Positions 44,886 through 52,557 of a stretch of 64,000 bases of DNA are shown here, piece after piece. Position numbers and translations under genes: made by a program. Source of the DNA: Bacillota bacterium (GTDB taxonomy: Bacteria > Bacillota > Dethiobacteria > DTU022); assembly GCA_011389985.1 (NCBI GenBank), contig JAABTH010000002.1:58599-122598 (forward strand). The letters are read 5' to 3'. The notes beneath the pieces are model-generated. The model was not told the DNA's origin, ran no database searches, and worked only from the letters and a program-made list of their open reading frames with translations. The first letter of the stretch is position 1. Each line of letters starts with the position of its first letter.

Positions 44886-46058
44886 TTACCCAAAAAAAGT
44901 ACTCACAAACCTGCTGATAACTTCTGCCCCGCCGATAATTGTTCCCACAGTACTGCCAAGATTAACAAACACAACCACCAGCAGAATGCGCGTCACCTTG
45001 TTGCTCCAGAAACCCTTGATAGAATGGATATCGTCTGCCAGTGTTTCGAAATCGTTAACACTTGGCTTTCTAACCAGGGCTTCAGTCAGGCCGGCAAACC
45101 AGCCTGCGGCTAAAAGAGGGCTCAATGAACTTATCGGGGCAGCGAGTAGGGCGGTTATTATAGCGAGAGGGTGGGCGAGCGCAATGATGGCGCCGACCAT
45201 GCCCAGTGAACCATTCCAGAGCACCCAGGTTACAATCTGTTCAGTTCCTGTTGCCCGGTCTACAGAAAAGGTTGAAACAATCAAAGCAATAATAAATACA
45301 GGAATACTCCAGGCAATAATTTTTGTTGTTATCGAAGCCGGTTTAACTTTTGATAGTTGATCAAGATCGTGATCCTTATTGATTTCTTCTTTTATCCCGG
45401 GAATATGCCCTGCGCCCAGTACTGCTAATATTTTATTACCCGGGGCAGTTTTGATTTTTTGTGATAGATACTGATCACGTTCATCAATAATGATCGATTT
45501 TAACTGGGGAAACGATTGCGAAAGTTCTTCAAGAGCGGCGCTTAACATATCCTTGCTTTTCATCTTTTCCATCGCTTCTTCAGTGAGCTCTTCATCGTAG
45601 AATATGCCCAGTATAAGCTGAAAGAAAAGTTTAAGTTTTCCCCAGAAGCCGATGCTCCTCCAGAGACGTAACATAGTCACTTGTATGTCGCGATCGGCAA
45701 GGCAGAGTTCAGCCCCGATTTCTTTGGCGGAATTTATTCCCTGGATCATTTCCTGTCCGGGCTGGATGCCGAATTTCTTTGCCAATCTCTTCTGGTAGGA
45801 TGAAAGAGCCAGGTTAGCGAGAAGCAATAGCGCTTTTTTCTCCCTGATTATTTTGATTATATCAGTTTTTTTCCAGCGGTCACTATCAGTTACAGCCTGG
45901 TATCGTGCCTGGCATAACTCCACGCAGACCGTATCGGGTTTTTCTGTTTCAATAATTTCTTTAACTTCGGTAACACTCAATTTTGAAACGTGGGCAGTGC
46001 CGATTAAAATAATTTCGCGCCCATCGAGATCAATGCGGTGTATGTTTTCGCTTTCCAA
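44886..46058 (-). CDS. TraB/PrgY-family membrane protein
   Basis: This protein is of the TraB/GumN/PrgY family, related to the pheromone-shutdown protein PrgY. The conserved N-terminal half has GREIILIGTAHVSKLSV, DTVCVELCQARYQA and LAVLGAGHIPGIKEEI. The C-terminal third has four or so membrane helices. The track extends to 46295, but the extra residues are unlike the family; TTG 46058 (MESENIHRIDLDG) follows AGGATG and gives 390 aa, the family norm. The family's fold is that of a metal-dependent protease-like enzyme of unknown substrate. It is convergent with the MerA-like gene. Confidence 0.85.
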   Translation of the reverse strand: MESENIHRIDLDGREIILIGTAHVSKLSVTEVKEIIETEKPDTVCVELCQARYQAVTDSDRWKKTDIIKIIREKKALLLLANLALSSYQKRLAKKFGIQPGQEMIQGINSAKEIGAELCLADRDIQVTMLRLWRSIGFWGKLKLFFQLILGIFYDEELTEEAMEKMKSKDMLSAALEELSQSFPQLKSIIIDERDQYLSQKIKTAPGNKILAVLGAGHIPGIKEEINKDHDLDQLSKVKPASITTKIIAWSIPVFIIALIVSTFSVDRATGTEQIVTWVLWNGSLGMVGAIIALAHPLAIITALLAAPISSLSPLLAAGWFAGLTEALVRKPSVNDFETLADDIHSIKGFWSNKVTRILLVVVFVNLGSTVGTIIGGAEVISRFVSTFFG

Positions 46059-46365
46059 CAGATCACATCCTGTACTATAGTCAACTGCAACAACAGTTAT
46101 CATATCATATTCTATTTGTTTTGTAGCAAACTGTAATATAGATAGCCAAAGTTTTTCAGACCCTATCACCAGTTTTGATGCTAGCTTAATGAATGGCTCA
46201 TAATTCATGGATGTGTGGGCTAAATCAAGGACATCGGGAACATATATAACATGTAAGCATAACCAACATAAAATATTCGTCAAACCTGAAATCATACAAT
46301 AAGATATGAAGCAAAACTTTGACTTGTTTTAGAGTTTGATCAACCGTTAATCATATGCTTTTGCT
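46059..46365. other. 307-nt intergenic region
   Basis: This separates the TraB/PrgY start from the stop of the GGDEF gene. The minus-strand ORF extension across it (MISGLTNILCWLCL...) is probably not translated. It is AT-rich, and no hairpin with a T tract or clear repeat was seen. Confidence 0.4.
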
Positions 46366-47844
46366 CTAGCGTTTTTTCATTTTGTCTTCATACATTAAAA
46401 CATCAGCTTTTTTCATTAAATCTTCAATTGTTTCGTTGTCGCTCTCACTCATCGCATAACCAATAGAAACGCTTAGTTCTAAATACTTCTCCTTCAATTT
46501 TTCATTATTCGTATTAACTAAGTCAATAATCCTTTGCTGTATCGTTTTTGCTTTTTTTTCATCCCCATCAAAGAGAACGGCAGTAAATTCATCTCCACCA
46601 ATTCTGGCCACAATATCAGCTTTCCTGAAACTCTGTCTGATAACATCAGCAAAGCTATTTATCAGTTTATCTCCTGCAGCATGTCCAAAATTATCATTGA
46701 CATATTTTAGTTTATCAATATCAAACATAAAGACAATTGTTTTTTCGTTTTTCACCTCGTCAGTTAATAGTTGGTTGATGTAAGTTCTATTGTACAATCC
46801 TGTCATCGAATCGTGAAAACTGAGGTATTTCAGTTTTTTCTCTGATTTCACTATTTTTTCATACTGCTCATTATTATGAAGAACTAAGCCTAAAAACTTA
46901 GTGATGTTTAGTGCCAGGTTAAGGTATCTATCAGTATGCTGGGGAAACATAAATTCACTGGCATCTAAAATACCGTAAAGATGATCGTCCCATGAAACTT
47001 TAATGCAAAACTTATTTTCGTTATTCATCATCGCATAGTTAGCATGATTTGATTTAAACTCTCTTAGTTCTGTTGGCATTAGCTCTGAGTCTCCACTCCA
47101 AAACCTGAAATTCTGAGCACCAAAGACCATCATAAAAAGTTCTTTAACTTTACCTATTACATCTCTTTTGCTTGTGTATGATGATATTTTTCCAAGCATG
47201 TCAAAAACAGCAGAGTAATCAGCAGATTGACTTCTCAGTTCATTAATGGCCCTGGTATTCTCTGTATTTTGATGTTGGAGACGCCACTCATATATTTTGC
47301 TTTTTAACATAAGTCGAATTGTTTCAAGTTCGACTGGGACGATTAAAAAGGGAAGACCCAGATAAGAAGATAGTTCTAATAATAAACCCTCTGCATTGTC
47401 ATCAATCTTTGCATCAAGAAAAACGATTTGTTTACTTGTTTCTTGAAAAAAGCTTCTTGCTGTGTCTTTATCGAAGCCCATAGCTGCAAGATGGTCTTTC
47501 CATTGTTTTAGCCATCCTAAACTCACAATATAGCTTCCCTGGGAAGTGAGGTAATCCAAAAATTCATTACAGGTCAAATGAGTAAAACAATAATTGCCGG
47601 TAATCCTTTCGGTAATAATATCCTCATCTATGAGCTTTAAAGCATCACAGGATTTGCTGCAAATAAGAATATTCTCTCCTGTACTGGCCTGAGATAATAT
47701 TTCTTTTGCTTTACTCTTGCTTGCTTTATGATCACATAAAGTTGGGTATACATGCAGCTCTACATCAGTAATGTCCTCTTTTAAAAGGGCAGTCTGATAT
47801 TCAGGATAAAAATTTTCGCAAATAAAAAAATGTAATTTATCCAT
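46366..47844 (-). CDS. GGDEF diguanylate cyclase with Cys-containing N-terminal sensor domain
   Basis: This 492-aa protein lacks membrane segments. Residues ~1-190 form a domain with LHVYPTLCDHK, LICSKSCDALK and GSYIVSLGWLKQW, whose layout recalls the DUF1638 proteins found beside corrinoid methyltransferases. That match is uncertain. A middle region (~210-330) resembles a GAF fold. The C-terminal GGDEF domain is intact: DSMTGLYNRTYIN, FDIDKLKYVNDNFGHAAGD and RIGGDEF, with an inhibitory-site RKAD five residues upstream. It should make cyclic di-GMP. It is third in an operon with a corrinoid protein and a UroD-type protein, starting directly after the latter's stop. Confidence 0.88.
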   Translation of the reverse strand: MDKLHFFICENFYPEYQTALLKEDITDVELHVYPTLCDHKASKSKAKEILSQASTGENILICSKSCDALKLIDEDIITERITGNYCFTHLTCNEFLDYLTSQGSYIVSLGWLKQWKDHLAAMGFDKDTARSFFQETSKQIVFLDAKIDDNAEGLLLELSSYLGLPFLIVPVELETIRLMLKSKIYEWRLQHQNTENTRAINELRSQSADYSAVFDMLGKISSYTSKRDVIGKVKELFMMVFGAQNFRFWSGDSELMPTELREFKSNHANYAMMNNENKFCIKVSWDDHLYGILDASEFMFPQHTDRYLNLALNITKFLGLVLHNNEQYEKIVKSEKKLKYLSFHDSMTGLYNRTYINQLLTDEVKNEKTIVFMFDIDKLKYVNDNFGHAAGDKLINSFADVIRQSFRKADIVARIGGDEFTAVLFDGDEKKAKTIQQRIIDLVNTNNEKLKEKYLELSVSIGYAMSESDNETIEDLMKKADVLMYEDKMKKR

Positions 47845-48879
47845 CTACTCATCCACCTGAATTGGATATGTGCCGTATTCTTTGACTGTTTCAGCAATTT
47901 CCAATAAAACATTTTCCGTTACCTGCCACGGGATTTCACCATGGTTGTCAGACAGAATAAACCCTCCTCCCGGGGCAGCTTTTTTGATAAGTTCCTTTAC
48001 TTCTTTTCTGGTTTTTTCTTTATCCCAGTTTACCATATCAATAGCATCAAGATTACCAATCATTGCCACTTTTTTGTTTGCTATTCTTTTAGCTTCATCA
48101 ATATTGTCTTTTACGCTAACAGCAACTGCTTTAGTACCTGTTTTTATCAAATCCATCATTACAGGTAATGCGATACCAGAAGCTAAATTTGTAGCAACCG
48201 GGCCCCTTATTCTAGCAATAGTTTTTCTTGCCACTTCGAACCCAGTGGAAATATATGTATCTCGTTCAACTATGGTAGGAGAAGCCAAAGGATTCGCATA
48301 TGATATTGCTGTAGCACCTGCTTCGAGCTGTGCATTCGCCCAGGCTACACAGAATTCTTCATTGATTTTCATTAACTGGTTAAACTCATCTTTCCTAAAA
48401 TATATTAATTCCAAATATTTTTCAAACCCCATCTGCATAACCGGCAAAGAGAACGGCGCTGTAACTGCACCAATAATAGGTGTATCTTCGTTTACTATTT
48501 TCTTAAGTTTTTTAATAATTTCAAGACCTTTTAAAAGACCGGCGATATTGTTAATATTTGGTATTTCCATTTTGAATATGTCTTCAATCTTTTTTATAAA
48601 TGGCTCGCCAGAATTAGGTGGTCCGTCTTCGTAAAAGATAACTTCTCCACCCCAAGCCTCGATTTCAGCAGCAGAATACAAAAAAGCTGTAACCATATCG
48701 TTGCTATACTTGTTTTTCATAAGAAGCTGGCCTTTAACAACATTATCAGCGCTAGAAAAATAATCTTTAATTGACATCTCTAATTCTTTTGCTCCGGTAA
48801 TTGTTAAATTTAAGAATATTGGTACTCGGTCGGGTTCTTTATAACTAAGAGCTGTCATTACGCGTTCCATCGAATTCAT
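47845..48879 (-). CDS. uroporphyrinogen decarboxylase-family (MtaA/CmuA-like) protein
   Basis: This 344-aa TIM-barrel protein is of the UroD/MtaA/CmuA family, whose members move methyl groups to or from corrinoid proteins. It opens with the family phrase MERVMTALSYKEPDRVPIF. The Zn-binding H-x-C of MtaA/MtbA appears as TNLASG here, and the later Cys position falls in SDNHGEIPW, so the usual zinc ligands are not visible. It sits 2 nt after a corrinoid-protein gene and abuts a GGDEF gene. It may be a methyltransferase with other ligands or a corrinoid-binding partner in signalling. Haem synthesis is unlikely in this context. Confidence 0.85.
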   Translation of the reverse strand: MNSMERVMTALSYKEPDRVPIFLNLTITGAKELEMSIKDYFSSADNVVKGQLLMKNKYSNDMVTAFLYSAAEIEAWGGEVIFYEDGPPNSGEPFIKKIEDIFKMEIPNINNIAGLLKGLEIIKKLKKIVNEDTPIIGAVTAPFSLPVMQMGFEKYLELIYFRKDEFNQLMKINEEFCVAWANAQLEAGATAISYANPLASPTIVERDTYISTGFEVARKTIARIRGPVATNLASGIALPVMMDLIKTGTKAVAVSVKDNIDEAKRIANKKVAMIGNLDAIDMVNWDKEKTRKEVKELIKKAAPGGGFILSDNHGEIPWQVTENVLLEIAETVKEYGTYPIQVDE

Positions 48880-48881
48880 GA

Positions 48882-49526
48882 TTATCGTCCCTCTTCCACA
48901 AATTTTTCAATAATTTGTATTACATGCGCGCCATTCTTCCCATCGGCATCGGCATTTACCTTTTGCCACAGACTACTATCCAATCTGAATGGTGCGCCAC
49001 CTGCGACAATTTTAACGGACGAACCATTCTTCCGAAGGCTTTCAACAACAGTTTTTACTTTTAATGCCGAGGGTAGCATTAATGTTGATATTAGAAGAAT
49101 GTCTAGTTCTGCTTCAATGGTTTTTTCAACAATTTTTTCTACACTCAAACCCTGCCCAAAATCAACAAGGTCATATCCCCCTGCCTTCAATACCGAGTAA
49201 ACAATTCGCTTACCCAATGCATGGTGGTCCTGTAAAACAGCAATGGCTATTTTAGGATTCTTTTTATATGATGACTCGCATTTGGGTTTGTGATTTTCGA
49301 TCAGTTCTTCGCAAATGACTCCGCTCATATATACCTGTGATAAGGATAATTGGCCTTCCTCCCAACCAACCCCGATTCTTTCCAATGATTCCATAATCAA
49401 ATGCTCCAAGGGTTCAAAACTTTCAGCTTTCAAATAAATACTTTTAAACATCTCCGCAGCTTTGATTCGATCGATTTGAAGCAAAGCCGTTTGAAAATCT
49501 TTGATTGGTAAATTAATTGCTTCCAC
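48882..49526 (-). CDS. corrinoid (B12-binding) protein, MtaC/MtbC-like
   Basis: This 214-aa protein has an N-terminal helical cap domain (residues ~1-85, FQTALLQIDRIKAAEMF) and a C-terminal cobalamin-binding Rossmann domain. The lower-ligand motif D-x-H-x-x-G is present as DHHALG, followed by GYDLVDFGQGLSVEKIVEK, LLISTLMLPSALKVKTVVE and IVAGGAPF. It carries a methyl group on cobalt between methyltransferases. The GTG start has TGGAGG six bases upstream. It is the first gene of the corrinoid / UroD / GGDEF operon. No substrate-specific MtaB/MttB-type methyltransferase is adjacent. Confidence 0.92.
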   Translation of the reverse strand: MEAINLPIKDFQTALLQIDRIKAAEMFKSIYLKAESFEPLEHLIMESLERIGVGWEEGQLSLSQVYMSGVICEELIENHKPKCESSYKKNPKIAIAVLQDHHALGKRIVYSVLKAGGYDLVDFGQGLSVEKIVEKTIEAELDILLISTLMLPSALKVKTVVESLRKNGSSVKIVAGGAPFRLDSSLWQKVNADADGKNGAHVIQIIEKFVEEGR

Positions 49527-49892
49527 TGTCTATTCCTCCATTTTTATCCTGAAATCCAGGCTAATGGCCACAAGTGTTCAGGCCGGTTTGGCAGCAAAAG
49601 CCGAACCGAGCTATATATTGGATGCACTATCTATATCTACGCTGCAGTTATTATGACACTGTCTCTTTTACGTTGATCGAAGCGAGCCCTTTAGGATAAT
49701 CTTTGCCATCCCAGTGCTCGTGATGAGATTTAACGATATAAACAAGATCTTTATACTTCTCCGTTTCTTTTCTAATTATAACACTTTTTACCGGGTGCAT
49801 TTTCATTATTATTCATTCAACCTCATTAAGTTATCGAGACTGATTTGCGGTCTTAGATCGTAGTTCTATATATTGAAGTTTATTCATATCAT
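49527..49892. other. 366-nt region between corrinoid operon and CPBP protease
   Basis: Besides the HD-GYP fragment it holds a 9-bp hairpin CGGTTTGGC-AGCAAAA-GCCGAACCG (49584-49608, one G-T pair) in the 5' leader of the corrinoid gene, and the ribosome site TGGAGGA. The hairpin has no T tract. No cobalamin or cyclic di-GMP riboswitch consensus was recognised. Confidence 0.45.
49651..49806 (-). pseudogene. HD-GYP phosphodiesterase fragment
   Basis: A 51-codon reading frame, too short for the ORF track, translates to MKMHPVKSVI ... VYIVKSHHEHWDGKDYPKGL. This matches the part of HD-GYP cyclic di-GMP phosphodiesterases that carries the HHE.WDG.GYP.GL motif. The upstream half with the HD dyad is absent and stops occur in all nearby frames, so it is a remnant. 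It lies upstream of the corrinoid-GGDEF operon on the same strand, consistent with former cyclic di-GMP genes at this locus. Expression as a mini-protein cannot be excluded. Confidence 0.65.
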
Positions 49893-50753
49893 TTAGAAAC
49901 TAGCGGTTGTCTGGCTAACGGATAGGGGTTCATCTCCAGGATAAAGAACTGAGGTTACAACATTGCTGTGGGCAAACATTGTTCTTCGTTTGAAGATCAC
50001 TATTAGCAACGCAGCTAAACCAAACAGGACTGTATCCCAGGGTTGAGCATCCGGCCATATCGGGTTATTAAGCTGGAAGTGTAACAGTGCGACAGTAAGA
50101 ATGCTGCCCTTTGATGCGTTGAACATTGCGGTCATGATAATCGAGAGTACGATGGCGGCGATAAAAAAATGAGCAAAAACCCATTCAGAATGCGGTGTTC
50201 CACCGATCAGGAAAGCAGGCAGATGCCATATGCCCCAGATTATACCGATGATCACGCTTGCCCCAAATGGGGTGAATCGTCGCTGTAGCAGAGGGAGAGC
50301 CAGGCCGCGCCAGCCGAACTCTTCTACAGGACCCAGGATCAGCATAAGCAACAATGCCGGTATAACGGTATGCCATGGATTAAATGGAAAAGGATCAGAG
50401 ATTGTGCCGGTTATTGCTGAGGCCAGGTAGAAGAGGGCGGGGGTTCCAAATATCAGAAACAGCCACCAGGCAAGCGGCATCCGCCACAATGTCAGACGAC
50501 GAAGATAACTACCAAGGCCACTTAACCCGTAGTAGCGCCAGATTAGTATAAACGCAGCAATGGCCGGGGCGTAGACAGCCAGAATATACAAGGGGTTTGA
50601 AGGACCTATCTCCCCGAATATGGCAATAACCGGGTCATGAAAAAAGATTAACAGAGAGGCAATACCCCATGTCAATCCAAAGCTTATCAAAATAAATGGG
50701 AAAATAGCCTTTATTTTCATAGTAGTTTGAGGTTTATCATTTTTATTAATCAT
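49893..50753 (-). CDS. CPBP-family intramembrane glutamic protease
   Basis: This 286-aa polytopic protein has the CPBP/Abi core: PVEEFGWRGLALPLLQ (E-E-x-x-x-R motif with catalytic Glu), ALHF-like downstream histidines (IIGIIWGIWHLPAF and VALLHFQLNN). Eukaryotic Rce1 belongs to the same superfamily. In bacteria such proteins serve in bacteriocin immunity, anti-sigma factor cleavage or peptide maturation. No bacteriocin gene is adjacent. It is monocistronic and divergent from the toxin-antitoxin pair. Confidence 0.88.
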   Translation of the reverse strand: MINKNDKPQTTMKIKAIFPFILISFGLTWGIASLLIFFHDPVIAIFGEIGPSNPLYILAVYAPAIAAFILIWRYYGLSGLGSYLRRLTLWRMPLAWWLFLIFGTPALFYLASAITGTISDPFPFNPWHTVIPALLLMLILGPVEEFGWRGLALPLLQRRFTPFGASVIIGIIWGIWHLPAFLIGGTPHSEWVFAHFFIAAIVLSIIMTAMFNASKGSILTVALLHFQLNNPIWPDAQPWDTVLFGLAALLIVIFKRRTMFAHSNVVTSVLYPGDEPLSVSQTTASF

Positions 50754-50932
50754 TTATTTACCTGCTCTCTCGAAGTTTATTATAAATGCTTGTAATTTAC
50801 AGATAGTAGCGAATATGGCTTACCTCAATAATACCAGGAAAACTCCTGTATGGGCAATTCGCTAAGCTTAGGTAGTATATCACAATTGAATCATTAAATT
50901 GTTAGATGGTAAAATTTTTTGTGAATAATGTC

Positions 50933-50999
50933 TTGCAAGGGTGAACAAGATAATCTATAATAAACTTAACCAATAAGTTAAGTTACCTAAAAGGTTAAG
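50933..50999 (+). promoter_or_regulatory. higBA-like promoter with inverted-repeat operator
   Basis: TTGCAA (50933-50938), 17 nt and TATAAT (50956-50961) form a good promoter. Immediately downstream, over the expected start of transcription, are the arms ACTTAAC (50964-50970) and GTTAAGT (50977-50983) and a third related GGTTAAG (50993-50999). This is a likely operator for autorepression by the antitoxin's HTH domain. Confidence 0.65.
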
Positions 51000-51018
51000 C
51001 GGGTGGTGGTCGCAAAAG

Positions 51019-51366
51019 GTGCTTATTGAATACGAAAGCGAATCAGTTTATGAAATTTTTAATGACTTTGATTTGATTAAGAAAAAGATTGGAAAGGATA
51101 AAGCTAGAGCAACTAAGAAGAGACTTGATCATTTGAAGGCAGCGTTAAATTTTAGCATCTATTTGACGACAGGGCTTGGAAAACCGCACCCATTGTATGA
51201 AAATCTAAAGGGTTATTATGGAGTAACCATTACTGGGAATGTAAGACTTATTTTGAAGCCTGATACCGAAAGCTTGGAGCCAGAAGTTTTGAAAGAATGC
51301 AAGACTGTGATTATTAAGGGGGTGATGGATTATCATGGCAGAAAAAACAAATGGCTTATCCCGTGA
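51019..51366 (+). CDS. higB: HigB/RelE-like toxin
   Basis: This 115-aa basic protein has the HigB-type RelE/ParE fold pattern: a helical N-terminus (IEYESESVYEIFNDF, KKKIGKDKARATKKRLDHL) and the beta-strand end YYGVTITGNVRLILKPD. Such toxins cleave mRNA at the ribosome. The GTG start is preceded by GTGGTGG. It overlaps the antitoxin gene by 32 nt, the toxin-first order typical of higBA. The C-terminus KKNKWLIP is read through the overlap. Confidence 0.85.
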   Translation: MLIEYESESVYEIFNDFDLIKKKIGKDKARATKKRLDHLKAALNFSIYLTTGLGKPHPLYENLKGYYGVTITGNVRLILKPDTESLEPEVLKECKTVIIKGVMDYHGRKNKWLIP

Positions 51367-52441
51367 ATTGATCATACACCCGGGAGAAACTTTGAAAGAA
51401 ATGCTGGAAGACAGGAATATGACGCAACGCGAATTAGCAATGAGAACAGATGTGAAAGAGCCACACATTAGCGGTATCGTGAATTGTAAAAAACCAATTT
51501 CTGTTTCTTTTGCAAAAAAATTGGAGTATGCATTGGGGGTAGATGCAAGTTTTTGGATTAATCTCCAGGCAAACTATGAAAAGGAACTAGCTGATTTTGA
51601 AGAGATTAACCAGATCTCGAGTGAAGAATTGCTGATTCTTCAAAAATTAAAATGTATCACTGAGTACGCTCAGGATATCGGTCTACTCAATCCTGAAGCA
51701 AAAGGTTCAATGCTTGTCATTGAGTGGCGAAAGCGGTTAAACGTCAGCAGCTTGGCGCGAATACCTGAAATATCTCGGGCCGGGGCGTATCGTTTGGCAG
51801 TGGCGGATAATGTGGATCCATATGTTCTATATACCTGGCTTAGAATTTGCGATCTAATCACAAAAAATCAGTTGGTAAACCAGGAGCTGAATAGTGATAG
51901 GCTAAAGAGCAAACTGCATTTAATTCGAAAGCTCACTTTCGAAGATGTGGAGACGATTCATTCAAGACTGAAGGAGTATTTTGCAGAGTGTGGGATTAAA
52001 TTCGCCATTGTCAAGCATTTTACTGGAGCACCTGTGCAAGGCGTTATAAAGAAAAATAATGATGGTAGCCTCAATCTAATCATGACATTAAGGCGCAAAT
52101 TTGCGGATGTCTTTTGGTTTACGCTTTTTCATGAAATCGGGCACATTCTCAATGGAGATATAGAGGATCGGCTCATTGACTATGAGGATACAAAAAATGA
52201 AATAGAAAATCGAGCAGATGAATTCGCGGCCAATACACTGATTGCTCCAGAAATGTATAATCTTTTTGTTGACACCGGCGATTATTCGTTGTCGCGCATT
52301 CACCAGTTCTGCTCAGAACAGAATATTCCCGCTTATATCTTGATCGGCAGATTGCAGCGAGACAAGCACCTTGAGTATAATCACTATGTTCAAGAGAAAA
52401 TCAAGTATGAACTAGACGGTATCGAAAAGACAATAGAGTAA
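51335..52441 (+). CDS. HigA-like antitoxin with ImmA/IrrE (M78) protease domain
   Basis: This 368-aa protein has an N-terminal XRE helix-turn-helix (HPGETLKEMLEDRNMTQRELAMRTDVKEPHISGIV, HigA-type) and a C-terminal zinc metallopeptidase domain of family M78 with the HEIGH motif (FWFTLFHEIGHILNGD, ~residue 265) plus a downstream Glu in NRADEFAANTLIAP. Classical HigA is about 100 aa, so this is an enlarged, protease-fused form. The protease could cleave its own repressor part or the antitoxin function to release the toxin. It should bind the inverted repeats at the promoter. Confidence 0.88.
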   Translation: MAEKTNGLSRELIIHPGETLKEMLEDRNMTQRELAMRTDVKEPHISGIVNCKKPISVSFAKKLEYALGVDASFWINLQANYEKELADFEEINQISSEELLILQKLKCITEYAQDIGLLNPEAKGSMLVIEWRKRLNVSSLARIPEISRAGAYRLAVADNVDPYVLYTWLRICDLITKNQLVNQELNSDRLKSKLHLIRKLTFEDVETIHSRLKEYFAECGIKFAIVKHFTGAPVQGVIKKNNDGSLNLIMTLRRKFADVFWFTLFHEIGHILNGDIEDRLIDYEDTKNEIENRADEFAANTLIAPEMYNLFVDTGDYSLSRIHQFCSEQNIPAYILIGRLQRDKHLEYNHYVQEKIKYELDGIEKTIE

Positions 52442-52557
52442 GCTGCCAATAAGACATAAGATAAAAAAGATGAATAAGACCTCACAACCGTTGGCTATTT
52501 TTTTAGCATTAAACAGCAGACACTGGGAAGCCCTTTCTTATTGGTTATTTTCGTATA

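Noticed and set aside
46059-46295. N-terminal extension of the TraB/PrgY ORF
   Set aside because: The residues are unlike the family, and a TTG with AGGATG upstream at 46058 gives the normal length.
47870-48634. 254-aa plus-strand ORF opposite the UroD-family gene
   Set aside because: It mirrors a clearly conserved gene on the other strand and has no ribosome site or motif.
49584-49608. Hairpin in the corrinoid leader as a cobalamin riboswitch
   Set aside because: Only one simple stem is present; no B12-box or wider riboswitch fold could be recognised.
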